Shown here in pieces: positions 44,928-55,674 of a DNA stretch of 64,000 nucleotides. Position numbers and translations under genes: made by a program. The stretch's first letter is position 1. The number at the start of each line of letters is the position of its first letter. The notes beneath the pieces were generated by a model. The model searched no databases. It was not told where the DNA came from and saw only the letters and a program-made list of their open reading frames with translations. This DNA is from Norana najaformis. Taxonomy: Eukaryota > Annelida > Clitellata > Crassiclitellata > Hormogastridae. The DNA is taken from NCBI GenBank assembly GCA_964023275.1, contig OZ029915.1, forward strand, positions 32,591,989-32,655,988. Direction: 5' to 3'.

Positions 44928-45609
44928 TTTCTAGCAATTCATCTGCCTCTTAAAAGCCAGCCTACAGTGGCATCACAGAATACCAACAGCTATTTTAACA
45001 GTGAAATCACTGCTACAAGTATACCTTATCTACCGTTTTCCACTATCAGTAAAAACCATAATTCTGCCTCAGTTAGTTACATGGATACCATGATGGTCTA
45101 AATGTCAATACCTCATAAATTTTGGCGGTAAGTGTCAATAATGATGTGAACCAATTATGCTGTTACTCTCACTGTATACCAAAAACTACTAGCATTTCTG
45201 CAATAAATAACGTGCTGTGATTTAAACGGTGCCATTTGCGCGAATGACCGAACAAGGGGGGATTTTATTTAAATTAATAAGTTCTTCCTCTGCCCTGTCT
45301 TGTTTGAATCCGTAAAACCACTACACGCTACTCAAATGACTTGGGCATCCTAAGACAACAGATCGTTATCGCGAACATTAAAAGGTCAATTAAACCAAAA
45401 AACCTACAAGAATTGTAGCAATAGTAATTCAGAAGATATCAATTTGTGCGACAGCTTTTGTATCAAGCGTTAGCAGATGACTAGGCAGCTTAATTTCTTC
45501 CGCAACTTGCTCGTTTCTAATGGTATCTGACACGATTCTCCTGTAAACTTTCAAATTATTAAATTAAATAAATACGTAGAAACTGTAGAATTCTATCGGT
45601 CTTGTTTAC

Positions 45610-45690
45610 CTGTTTCAGACGAAGAATACACAACGTAGAGCTGCTAACGCAGAGGTGGTGCGGTCTGCTCTTGACAGCGCTATTCAAATT
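45610..45690 (-). other. Possible non-coding first exon of CRK
   Basis: On the minus strand CGTCTGAAACAG is followed by GTAAAC, a plausible donor at 45604-45609, and an acceptor-like TTGCTAG lies three bases before the CRK start codon. This would make a 5' UTR exon about 0.7 kb upstream. No transcript evidence is available. Confidence 0.3.
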
Positions 45691-45714
45691 CTGCTATTTA
45701 TAAATCATATGACT

Positions 45715-45960
45715 GAACTTTGTTGTACTCGAGCTCCTCTGTGCGTGAGGATGCCGGTACTCGGCCCGGTCGTGACTTTTTTCATAGATTTGAATATCGG
45801 ACCAGCACGGTTCGTACACGAGGATCTTAAATGGCAGGACGCCCATTCAAGCGAGCAGCGGTGGTGAAGGATCTCACACCATCAATTCACTGAAAATGTG
45901 CAGGGTCGACGTCATACGGTCGCTGCAGAAAAACGTGTAGGCCTATATTTGCATATACAT
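45715..45960 (+). mobile_element. tRNA-derived SINE, family S1
   Basis: GAGCTCCTCTGTGCGTGAGG, then GGATGCCGGTACTCGGCC in the B-box position, a body ATAGATTTGAATATCGGACC and CCCATTCAAGCGAGCAGCGG, and the end CATACGGTCGCTGCAGAAAAA. Confidence 0.65.
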
Positions 45961-46439
45961 AATTATCGCGATATTCCGAAATCGCCACTAAAGTCAGTAT
46001 TCGGACACCAAAAAATACTCAGAACCGAACATTAAAATCCCGTCAAACTGAAAAGTCGGTATACACAGAATGCAAACATCAAAATATTATTTTCCTCAAA
46101 TACTATTTTTCGTTCAGTGAACATTCCTTAACACTGTTGAAAGTAGCTTACTGATGCTGGCCTACGTACGGATGTGTCCCGTTATACGCGTCCAGCTTCG
46201 AGAAAACAGTAACTTCCCATCAGTATGACAGAGTAAATGGCTTCGGCGTAGTGGACGATGTGGGGGTTATGCACTTGGGGTACTATTAGACCCAATTATT
46301 TCACATCTGTGTTTCTACAATTCTGTTGCAATATTTGCCCGATTACGAACAAAGCAAGGACACCCATGTTGTACTGTAGTATTAAAGAGGACACTTCAAC
46401 AAGTCGCTTCACTCCTTATGAGGCGTGTCCGTTCAGAGG

Positions 46440-46590
46440 AACTTGGGCCTAAATGGTAAATGGCGTGGTACCCATTCAAACCGGCAGCGATGGTGACGGA
46501 CCTCACCCGAAAAATGACCAGGGTCTAGGCATACAGTCGCTATGTAAAAACATGTGGAGCTATACTTACATTTACTGTTGCACATATTAC
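46440..46590 (+). mobile_element. SINE family S1, 3' half
   Basis: TAAATGGCGTGGTACCCATT, CCGGCAGCGATGGTGACGGA and AGGCATACAGTCGCTATGTA, ending in an ACATTTAC tail. Confidence 0.6.
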
Positions 46591-46599
46591 TTGCACATA

Positions 46600-48096
46600 T
46601 AAAATTTGCATGTACAAAATTTTATTTTTAACGTAGTTTTATTGTAGTAAAACACTGTACAGTTGCAAAGTGTATGCTGCACAACTGTAGTCGGACTATA
46701 TACTAAATGCATACAGAACATAAAAACGGAAAACAGACATCGTTATAACGATATTTGGAAAAACCGAAGCCAAACCGCAATAAAACTGGTAACCAATACT
46801 GATCCAGCTTTAATTTCAGGTGGTCCTTTATTCTAGTTTAAGAGAAGGTGGTATGACTGTCAAATAGGCAATTCTTCCGAATTTCAGTGCCACAACCTTC
46901 TAGAAAAGTTTGGACGTTCTGCCTTTTTCGGAGGTAACCCACAAGAACTGTGCAAATTATTATCACATGCTTTTGCTTCACCCTAGCCCACCCTCCAACC
47001 ACAACTCATTCAAGTTTTAGTAATCGATCCATGTCCCAAACTGTTTCATGTTTACATTACAACCCCAACCTGAATTTGTGCAAATTTTCTGACCCACCTC
47101 TGTCTCACCAAGCCTCTTTCTATCCTCACACTTTCCATTCTAAACACAGATGGTAACTCTTCACAGCTCTTATTATTCATCCCATTTTTGCACCTGTGCT
47201 TTGCCTATAATAAGGGACAAGGTAACATATCGCACCAAAATATTTGGACATTACGTGAAGTGCGGAAATGCCTGGTTATTTGTTATCTCTTAAGGGTATA
47301 TTTAAGTATATACCATCGAGGTAATAGAAGAATGGTATATACATAATTTACACGAGCAAATCGTTCTTTGAAAGTCATACCAAGAACTGCCTTAAATGGT
47401 GTTGTGTTATAATGAGGTCATTTTTTGAAAGCAGAATTAAATTACGGATCCATATGATATTCTTGACTGTGTTATATCAGAATTTTGATGTAATTAAGTA
47501 TAAGGAGACTCCGGTGTAGCCTATATAAATATACATACATATAATACATATATAAATATACAGAATGTATATGTGTGAATGATTACAATTTTGTGGGAGA
47601 ATTCCATGATCTCCATTTTGGGGGATACATCCCTCTGTTCCTTATAGTAGTTGTGTCAATGCTTGAGTTCACTACCCTGAAATATATCTTTAAAAAGCAA
47701 GTAGGTTTTAAGATTTTATTAAAACAACTTAAGCCAAAATAATTCCTTCAATCAACATCAATACTAAAACCTACCATTAACAAGGAAACAATTGTCTAAA
47801 ATGAACTTCAAAAGTGCTTTAGGCTTACTAAAATAACAGTCACACTATCCGACTATGTGACTTAATTTACACGCACGCCTTAACTGAATTTATTTCTACA
47901 AAATATGCATAATTCTTCCATTTCACTTAAGTAGCTTTGGGCCCGTATAAATATCACACTGTATGACATTTCACATTAAGATCCTGTAAAACTTTAAAGT
48001 TTTGATAAATTCTGCAATACATTCAAAGACATTCATGAAAAGGGCCCTTACCAATGCACATTCACATCTATTCACATAAAATTAGTCATAAAACTT
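46600..48096. other. Gene-free stretch
   Basis: AT-rich sequence with no recognised gene. TATACA/TACATA-rich patches occur near 47520-47580. Confidence 0.3.
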
Positions 48097-48102
48097 TTTA
48101 TT
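48097..48102 (-). promoter_or_regulatory. Polyadenylation signal for the dishevelled-like gene
   Basis: AATAAA on the minus strand about 380 bp beyond the stop; a second candidate is at 48114-48119. Confidence 0.45.
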
Positions 48103-48480
48103 TCACACTGGAATTTATTATTTTGATTTGCACAGTCATGTTGTTAATCCTCTCCTGCAATAGCATACCTCTTATTCACTGCAACAATTATAATACCTAA
48201 CAGCTAAAATACAAGTTTTCACTTCACACTACCACATTACGTATACCAGTAGTTATGTTTTGTAATATTAACAATACACCAGTAGTATTGATTACGATTA
48301 TTAACATAAGATGAACATTATTTCACAGCGTGTACATGTTGAAATGTTAACATCGCAAAAATTTACAGATTCTGAGCACAAATCCAAACCAAATATTTAC
48401 CTTTACTGGAAAAAACATGTCCTTTACGTTGCAATTAAAATTCTTTTTTAATAAAAAACAAGCTTTTCTTGATGATCTCG

Positions 48481-49977
48481 TTAGTGAATTGGTTGCATTT
48501 GTGAACCCAGCTTGTAATACAGGTTTTCACTGAAATTTCTGTTTGAACAAAGATCAACATTTAGGATGTATCCAGTTTTAAGAAGCCAGTCTGCATACAT
48601 CATAGCTGATTTCTGACTTAAATGCCTTTCATCATGGCTCTGAATCCACTCCAGCAAATCAGCTCCAAGGAAAGCACTTGACTGATTCATGCTCTGATAA
48701 GTAGTTCCGCCTCCAGGAATAGTCGAGGCTCCACACGTTCCGCTAAAGGAAAGGATGTCCGACAGTTGAAGTTTATGTAATCCAGAATCCAAGCCATTAT
48801 TCTGTATGGGTGTAGATGATGAAACGCACGAGGCATTTTTCAAGCAAGAGGGAGCAACTCTGAAAGAAGGGCTGATGTAGGGGCTGTGCACTACCTTCAC
48901 CTCATTCTCTGACCTGCCAGAGCCTTCATTAAACTGTCGATACTGCTTAGACTTTGCCGACTGATTTGAAGTTCTTCTGGCTGTTGCAGATGGCATGTGA
49001 AACTTAAATGACTTAGATGGCGCCAATATTTCTATCTGTTCGTATACTGGTTCCTCCACCATGTTCTCAGTATTTTCTGACTTAACGTTCCAGCACTTGA
49101 CCACTAAAAGCCGAACAATCCCTCCCTTTGCAAGCTCTTCACGCAGTACTCTTACTGCTTGTTCATTTGAAAGTGGCTCCAAATCAATCCCATTAACCTC
49201 AAGGATCAGGTCACCTGGTTCAATGCGACCACTGATTGCTGCAGCCCCACCTCTTTTCACGCAACCAACAAAGATTCCACAGTCACCAAGTTTCTTTATG
49301 CTGTGTCCAATGACCGTTATCCCAAGATGATGATGAACATTCATGTCAAGTGTCACAAGTTCTGTTGCCAAGGAGACTGAGGCAGAGGAGCTGCTCTCAG
49401 TGCTCATTTGCTCAACATTGTTAGAGTCTACAACTTGAAGTGAGAGTCTATTTCGTGGATGTTGTTGACCAGAGCATGGTCGATGTGAGCTGGTGTCCGT
49501 GCTGACAGCAGAGCAACTGAACTGATTATCCAACTTCTTTTCCATCGCTTTGAACCCCATCCCATTGTTTGGAAATTCTTGACATGCAGAACAGCAGCAG
49601 GCATTTTCTGTGGAACGCCGCTCCCCACAACTGCAAATTTCATCATTTGTTTTTACTGCATCATTGCCTGTCAGCGCTGATCGATGCTCCATCACACAAT
49701 CGCATGAACAAGAGCTATCCTGCATTAGGGTGTCCAGAGATGACAAGGGGTCAAGGTTAACAAACGTGCTCAGGTTCTCAAGCCAACATTTTGTATGGCT
49801 CACCCTTGCCTGATCCATGCCAGAAATACTGGTCTCTCTTAAGCTGTCACCCAATATTGAAGAAAGTTTGCTCCTTGGATCGTCTTTTTCGTCCTTCACC
49901 CTTTCAATGGATCCCTTTCGGGTGAGGCAGTTCGCAAGACAGGCAAACACCACCCTCTTTTCTCCAGAATTAGACAT
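48481..49977 (-). CDS. Dishevelled-like protein with PDZ and DEP domains, no DIX, single exon
   Basis: 498 residues in one uninterrupted exon. The PDZ domain (about 206-294) has a dishevelled-specific pattern: LVTLDMNVHHHLGITVIGHS, GRIEPGDLILEVNGIDLEPLS, NEQAVRVLREEL, then the post-PDZ VVKCW motif. The DEP domain (about 434-491) starts SAFLGADLLEWI and ends with NFSENLYYKLG. The order PDZ then DEP, plus these motifs, identifies the family. The N-terminal 205 residues contain no recognisable DIX polymerisation domain. Instead there is a Cys-rich patch (SCSCDC 89-94, CSC 115-117, CCCSAC 127-132) and a Ser/Thr-rich stretch. The protein stops just after DEP. Dishevelled relays Frizzled signals; a form without DIX would be expected to favour PCP-type or inhibitory roles, which is inference. 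It could be an old retrocopy or a diverged paralogue. Confidence 0.85.
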   Translation of the reverse strand: MSNSGEKRVVFACLANCLTRKGSIERVKDEKDDPRSKLSSILGDSLRETSISGMDQARVSHTKCWLENLSTFVNLDPLSSLDTLMQDSSCSCDCVMEHRSALTGNDAVKTNDEICSCGERRSTENACCCSACQEFPNNGMGFKAMEKKLDNQFSCSAVSTDTSSHRPCSGQQHPRNRLSLQVVDSNNVEQMSTESSSSASVSLATELVTLDMNVHHHLGITVIGHSIKKLGDCGIFVGCVKRGGAAAISGRIEPGDLILEVNGIDLEPLSNEQAVRVLREELAKGGIVRLLVVKCWNVKSENTENMVEEPVYEQIEILAPSKSFKFHMPSATARRTSNQSAKSKQYRQFNEGSGRSENEVKVVHSPYISPSFRVAPSCLKNASCVSSSTPIQNNGLDSGLHKLQLSDILSFSGTCGASTIPGGGTTYQSMNQSSAFLGADLLEWIQSHDERHLSQKSAMMYADWLLKTGYILNVDLCSNRNFSENLYYKLGSQMQPIH

Positions 49978-50444
49978 GTTCGGCTAAGAAGGTGAAAGAC
50001 ACTGGAAAGAAAACACATGCTTCTTATCGTGCACAGCTTACTAGCGTATTTAAGCCATGGATTTCTTATATCTTTATCTCTAAATTTCAGAACTATGATG
50101 TGTTCTTGAAAGCCATGTTCTGCTAGCAGAAGACATGAATGCAACCAGAAAGAACGCTATTAGAAACATTTGACGTGTATGGTTTTCTTTGCATACGGTC
50201 TGCAACACTGCAGATTGTAATAGAAATTAGTAACTAGATTACAAGCAGATGCAATGTTGATGCACATAATAAAACAACTCTGCCAATTATCATGACCCAC
50301 TGTTGCAAAAATAACAGAGGTTGCATAAGAAGAATGACTGCATGTATACATAGATGAGGTGCACCTAGGCAAGGAAAATACGTCACTTGTGCATTGGTTC
50401 AAATTCAGAGGCAAGATCTAAACATACAATCTAGCAAACTGTTG
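49978..50444. other. Upstream flank of the dishevelled-like gene
   Basis: An acceptor-like CACCTTCTTAG lies six bases upstream of the start codon on the minus strand (tag at 49984-49986), suggesting a spliced 5' UTR. Nothing else recognised. Confidence 0.4.
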
Positions 50445-51690
50445 TTTTGGGGACTGTTACCAAACCTCATCAAATTTTACCCGATGATACCTATGAGCAC
50501 AAGTAGTCAAACGTGCCGATTCTGATCCTCCAGAACCGATCCGCCAATTTTATAGGAATTTTCAAAAATTTGACTCGAATCAATGGAAAACAGTCTCTCC
50601 ACATATAATTATGTTTACAAATTTCAGAAGTGGTCATATGCAGATGTTCCCAACGACGCCCAGTTCAAGAAACAGTCTAACCTATTTTAGCACAATTATT
50701 AAGACGTCTTCAAGACAATTTTTTAGTATAATAATACATCATTCATATTAATTAATCATATGACCTGCTGATACATGATGACAGGATTGGGTCTTCGGGA
50801 GCAATCATTTACTGGTAGTAACATGTTAGAAATCAAAGGCAAATCAGCCAAATTTAAACGCCAATGATGTCAAAGCTGGATTAAGGTTTTACGATTTAAA
50901 ATACAACCTAATTTTGACAAGGTATAAGTATGGCCATGGTACCATTGTAAAAATTTTGGTAATCCACTATAAGATGCCATTTATTCAGTTCCCTATAACA
51001 GACTAGCAATGAAACCAGAATATTCAACTCATCAAGTACATCAATGGTTCTTCTATACTAATCTTTCAAACATTTATAAGATAAACAATTTCATATAATC
51101 TGTATAATTATATTAAAATGTATTTCAACATATTAATATGATTATGCTAATGAATGAAGTAGGCCTATTATCATACTGAAAAATTACCTTGATGGCTTTT
51201 TGTAATTGTGCTAAAGAAGTTTAACTATTTCTTGAGCTGTACATCCTTGGAAACATTTGGGTATGACCACTTCCAGAATTTGTGTATGCATAATATATGG
51301 ACCGTTTCCCACCAAGTCAACTTGAATTTTTGAAAATTCGTCGAAAATTGGTGGATAGGTCCCGGAGGATTGAAATAGGTGTATTTGACTACTTGTCAGG
51401 GGCAGAGCAATAGACTGTGCAGGTTGTGCAAAGCACAGGGGCCCAGAAGCCAGAGGCCGCCTGGGCCCCCAAGTGGCTAAGGCCCTCTGCTCAATTACTT
51501 AAAGCAAAATAGCCAAAATTGATACAACAAAAATTTAAAGAAGTCAGACGTGGAAACTGGAGGAAGATGGGTGAGGTTGGGGTAAGGGTTGGGCCCATCG
51601 CATTCAGTTTGCACAATGGCCCTCGGATGGCTACCTAGGCCAGTGCTACTTGTGCTAAACGTTGATGAAATTCGGTAACAGTCCCCAAAA
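50445..51690. mobile_element. DNA element with long (about 250 bp) terminal inverted repeats
   Basis: The left arm (about 50445-50705) and the inverted right arm (about 51200-51690) match through TTTTGGGGACTGTTACC at the tips, ACAAGTAGTCAAA, ATTTTCAAAAATT, AAGTGGTCATA and TTTAGCACAATTA inwards. The interior (50706-51199) has no coding capacity. Without the nested insert the element is about 990 bp. It resembles foldback-type or long-TIR non-autonomous elements; the superfamily is not assigned. Confidence 0.75.
51397..51645. mobile_element. hAT-like non-autonomous insert nested in the right arm
   Basis: The insert starts CAGGGGCAGAGC and ends CTAGGCCAGTG. It is bounded by identical CTACTTGT at 51389-51396 and 51646-51653. 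The left arm of the host element keeps the uninterrupted site, which proves the insertion. An 8-bp duplication and CA-type termini fit hAT elements. It is 249 bp with no ORF. Confidence 0.75.
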
Positions 51691-51896
51691 CCCGACCCGT
51701 ACCAACCGCGGCTGTTGTGGGCTGTGATTTCTTAGCTGGGAAGAAATGACAATGGTCGCTTTCTCAACTTGACACAAGCACCGAGGTGGGAGAACGTGTA
51801 ACGGCGTTGCTACTGAACAAACGCCGCTCTTATTTCGTCAGAGCACACAAAAATACTTCCAAGAGGAAAATCTTCGTAATACTGAAGCTGTTGCTC

Positions 51897-52100
51897 ACCG
51901 GAACTTGTCTTACGCAGTCGGCAAATTTAAACTGTACGCACAAGTTAGTTTTGTCGACAAAACCACAGCGCCTCCCGCCTATACATGCCCCTCTCACTTG
52001 ATGGCGACCTGTTTATGGAACGCGATTGGTTATCGTCCACGTAGCTCACGCGAGATATCGCATTCTGGGATTAAGATGATGGTAAATACGATGGATACCA
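51897..52100 (-). promoter_or_regulatory. Candidate promoter and first exon for the dishevelled-like gene
   Basis: This stretch is CpG-richer than its surroundings. On the minus strand a CCAATCGCG box (about 52023-52031) precedes a segment ending TTCCG followed by GTGAGC, a strong donor at about 51895-51900. Splicing to the acceptor at 49984 would give a leader without an in-frame ATG, leaving 49977 as the start. It is inference only; the strand and the start site are unproven. Confidence 0.3.
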
Positions 52101-52210
52101 TTGTCGTCAAATTCAGAGCAATAAAGGTGTGGAATTAACGACTAATCGTCTGTGCAGGAATTAGAAAGGTATTTTCGAAATCTAGTGTATCTTTTGCTGA
52201 TCAGTGTACC

Positions 52211-52393
52211 CAGTGGCGAATTTAGCTACAAGCCTGGGGCGGCGGTTCGACCCCGCCTCTTGGTTATATGTAGGCTTCTTTCAGACCAGACCCGCGTATG
52301 GTGGACTGCCAGAATATAGCGCTCCTCTGGAAATGCTCTTACCCCACCACCACGCAATCCTGGAGCCGCCACAGAGTGTAGCCCAGTATGATC
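52211..52393 (+). mobile_element. Element starting CAGTGGCG, copy 2 of the 27127-27293 family
   Basis: Begins CAGTGGCGAATTTAGCTACA, with CTCTTGGTTATATGTAGGC, CAGACCAGACCCGCGTATGG and GGAAATGCTCTTACC matching the tektin-2 intron copy in inverse orientation. Confidence 0.45.
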
Positions 52394-52499
52394 AATTTTG
52401 AATCGTAAGTATTAAATCCTTTGTTGAAGGCTTTGGGGTCATACGCCCACCATATTCCTACACCCATCACTGCACTTTGGAATAGCGTCAAGGCATACC

Positions 52500-52600
52500 G
52501 GCAAGTAGACGTGTACAAAGGGAGGCAGACAGAAGTACAGAGAGGCTTACAGACAGACAAGTGTAAGTGGACAGACAAGTGGACAGACTACATGTTTCGA
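52500..52600. repeat. AGACAAGTG-rich low-complexity tract
   Basis: Repeated GGCAGACAGA, ACAGACAGACAAGTG and GGACAGACAAGTG units; a short degenerate minisatellite. Confidence 0.5.
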
Positions 52601-52649
52601 ATGGTTGAGTGTCTTTCAGACAGCAAACACTAAATTTTGAAAAACAATT

Positions 52650-55177
52650 ATGAGAGCTACTGAAAGAATTTGTAGATTTAAAAAACGAAAACAAACAAAA
52701 AATTATGAAACTAAAATGTGTTTTTCAAAGACTACAACATAATAAAACAACAAGACTAGGAAACATTTAAAATATTTTTCAATTATGTGCTTACTCAGAG
52801 TTTAACAAATCAGACAGTTTGATTTCCAACAAAGACACTTCACAATCTAAAGAGATTTTTCTTAAATTAAGACAAACATGAATGGACTAGATATACAAGT
52901 CTCTCAGATTTGGTGGCAGTACAGGAATGCTCTTATTAGTTAAATGCTAACATGATGCAAACTTATTTAGTGTCATTTTTGATTCAATGAATAAAGTTTC
53001 CAAGTAATAACTCGTTGATCAAATATCACGTAGTTGTAAATTATTCTCAGCTAATGGTAATAGTCCTACTAATGTCAGCAACAGCGAAACTAAATAATTT
53101 AATGATGCAAAAACCTTACAGACTAATAGCTTCTGCAGCACTATGATCTTTGTGCAACCACTGCTGTCCTTGCAAGTGCTCACAATGAGCTTCCAAATGG
53201 GACAAAAATAAAAAACAATTTCATTCAAGCAAGTTTCAACAACTAAAAAGTCAAGACTTTCCTTATGCAAACAGCACTTCGAAGACTGATTTTCCGAATT
53301 TTATCAAGTGTAGCTTTTGTGCAGTATCTAGGCAAGGGACTCTCAACTGTGACCTAGTGCATACTACACAACTTCTACAAAGTAGCCAAGTACTACCTAT
53401 ATGGCAAAATTTTAGCCATTAGCACAATCCATAAATGAAACAGTTTCTGTAAAGTAACAGGGCATGATATTTTGGAGGATGCTAGAAACTCCGCTGGATC
53501 AGAGTATCTCCCACTGGAGATACATTTTTCCAAGACACTGCTCCTGCCCACAGGCATCTCCATTGATGACGACCACAAATCACACCCTGGTAACAGTTGG
53601 AATGAAATGGAAAGGGCCGATGGTAAAGTTTTAGAACTTGAGTACTAATAACTGATGGTAAAAAATGTGGTGAATTTGTTTTAAAATCACCTCACCATGT
53701 CCATCAGTGGATCATACCTGCAGCAGACCTTGCAACCAGAAACTACAAAATATCCATAACAGACTGAAACAGCACACAGTCCAATAGTCTGCTTCTGCTT
53801 GGCAGTTAAGAAAGCAAAAATATTTCTTTTTTATTCCAGACACACTATCAGTACTATACTAAAAGTAACGAGTAAGATTTTGCCATATAAAGGTCCATCT
53901 GCAGCCTGTGTTACATCTGGATGCAATGTCTGAAATGTTAAATGTTGAATCCAGTGCGAAATCCTGAGTGCAAAAGTCGGTGAATTTCAATATCATTGCG
54001 TGAAAACACTGGAAGCTGTATTCATTTGGGTTTCAAGTCACTTGGTGTTACTCCACAGAATTATACACTGAATAACTTAAGCCCCAGTTCAGTTTAGTTT
54101 TGAGAAGTACCACAGTGAAATCATGTAGCACACACATCCATCGCCCTTCAGAACATTGGTCACCAAGTCACTTAGCATCGAAGCATGATTAATTCAAACG
54201 TACATCAGCTTCTGTACAAAAACCACTAGTCTCAAGGCTCAACATGACAGGTATTGAACAACCAGCAACTGAACAACCTTTCATTAAGGATTTAGATAAA
54301 TGAAATTGTACCAAGCCATGCCTACTGTTACAAAACACCATCTAATACAACTAAAATTGGAGATGCCTCGTGACAGCTCAGATGCACTTTCAGCCTGGCA
54401 ACAGGAAAAACCGTGGACCACGTCCGCATGAAACAAAAGACAGCCTACATTAAAGCAAGATATGTTAAATTAAAAATATGAAAAGGATTCTACTGATGTC
54501 ATTATAACTTTGGTAACAAGCCCTGATCAACTAATACTGTCAATTGTTGACAGTGCAGTTCTGGGATGTAGAATCTTATAAAATGGATGGCAATCAGAAA
54601 TCTCACCCAGATGTTTCTTATCTTGACAGTAGATTGTCAATTTTACCCAACAAACCAGGATTTTAACTTGCAAAAAGCCAAGTGTTATTATTACTCACAC
54701 AGATGAATGATGTTTGATGTTAGCATGGATAGTTTTGACAGCATTTGTAACTTCAAAATATTGCATGTTCTACCAGGACAAAATATGTATCAGACTTCAG
54801 AAATTATGTTCTCTTGGAAAAAACATGTTGTTAGACAATTACTACATTAACAGCACATCGTACAAAAAAGCCAGAATTCAAAGCACAAACCAGTTTTTAG
54901 ACAAAGAACTGAGTGACCCGTCTTCACAGCACAGATTACATTAGAATATACAGATTCCACACTTGCAGGACAAAGACACTAGAGCCACCACATGATCAAC
55001 TGAAAATTCTGCAAAATACTTCAAAGGTACAGGGTTAAATCCACAGCCATAAAAGAACATTCCTGTTCCAATATCATTGATTGCCTTTGAAATGGATTAA
55101 CACAATTGCAAGGAAAAATTTTCTGATTCCTAGAAACCAAGTGGAGTGTTGAATCTGTATATCATATGTCACCTGCC
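52650..55177. other. Gene-free stretch, probable RIC8 3' flank
   Basis: No gene recognised. A minus-strand AATAAA at about 53829-53834 is a candidate end for a long RIC8 3' UTR. A 61-codon minus frame at 53393-53578 has no family features. Confidence 0.3.
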
Positions 55178-55445
55178 TAGAGAACAATGGTATATATCAA
55201 ATTTCCGACCTGTTCAGAAAGATTGATTGATTCACAGAACAGTTTAGAGAACAACGGCATATGTCGAATTTCTGACTTGTTCAGAAAGATTCACTGATTC
55301 ATAGAACTGATTAGAGAACAACGGCATATGTTGAATTTCTGACTTATTCAGAAAGATTGATCAATTCACAGAACTGATTAGAGAACAACGGCATACGTCC
55401 AATTACTGACTTGTTCAGAAAGATTGATCGATTCACAGAACTGAT
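55178..55445. repeat. Tandem array of four 67-bp units
   Basis: Units begin at 55178, 55245, 55312 and 55379, all exactly 67 bp. Each carries TAGAGAACAACGGCATATG, then GAATTTCTGACTTGTTCAG, AAAGATTGAT and TTCACAGAACTGAT, with a few substitutions and no indels. The array lies about 230 bp past the RIC8 stop codon, so probably in its 3' UTR. Confidence 0.9.
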
Positions 55446-55674
55446 TCACGGAAACAAAACAGAGATGGGCAAAAATACAACAGCAAGAAATGTGTAGACA
55501 GATTGAACGATGCCATCATCGTCTTGGCGTCACAAGTCTGAGAAAAGTTGCTTCAGTCGACAAATCTGGCCAGTGAGTGCAAGTGAAACTGTACACTGTG
55601 CATCACGAATGAGTGACAAGAAGCAGACTCAAAGAAGGAGGAGGAGCTGTGCAGAACCAGAATACAGTGCCACA

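Noticed and set aside
49978-53000. Search for an upstream DIX-domain exon of the dishevelled-like gene
   Set aside because: No minus-strand frame here shows DIX motifs; the one open frame before 51900 (VVLSTKL...) is short, follows a TAG and does not match DIX.
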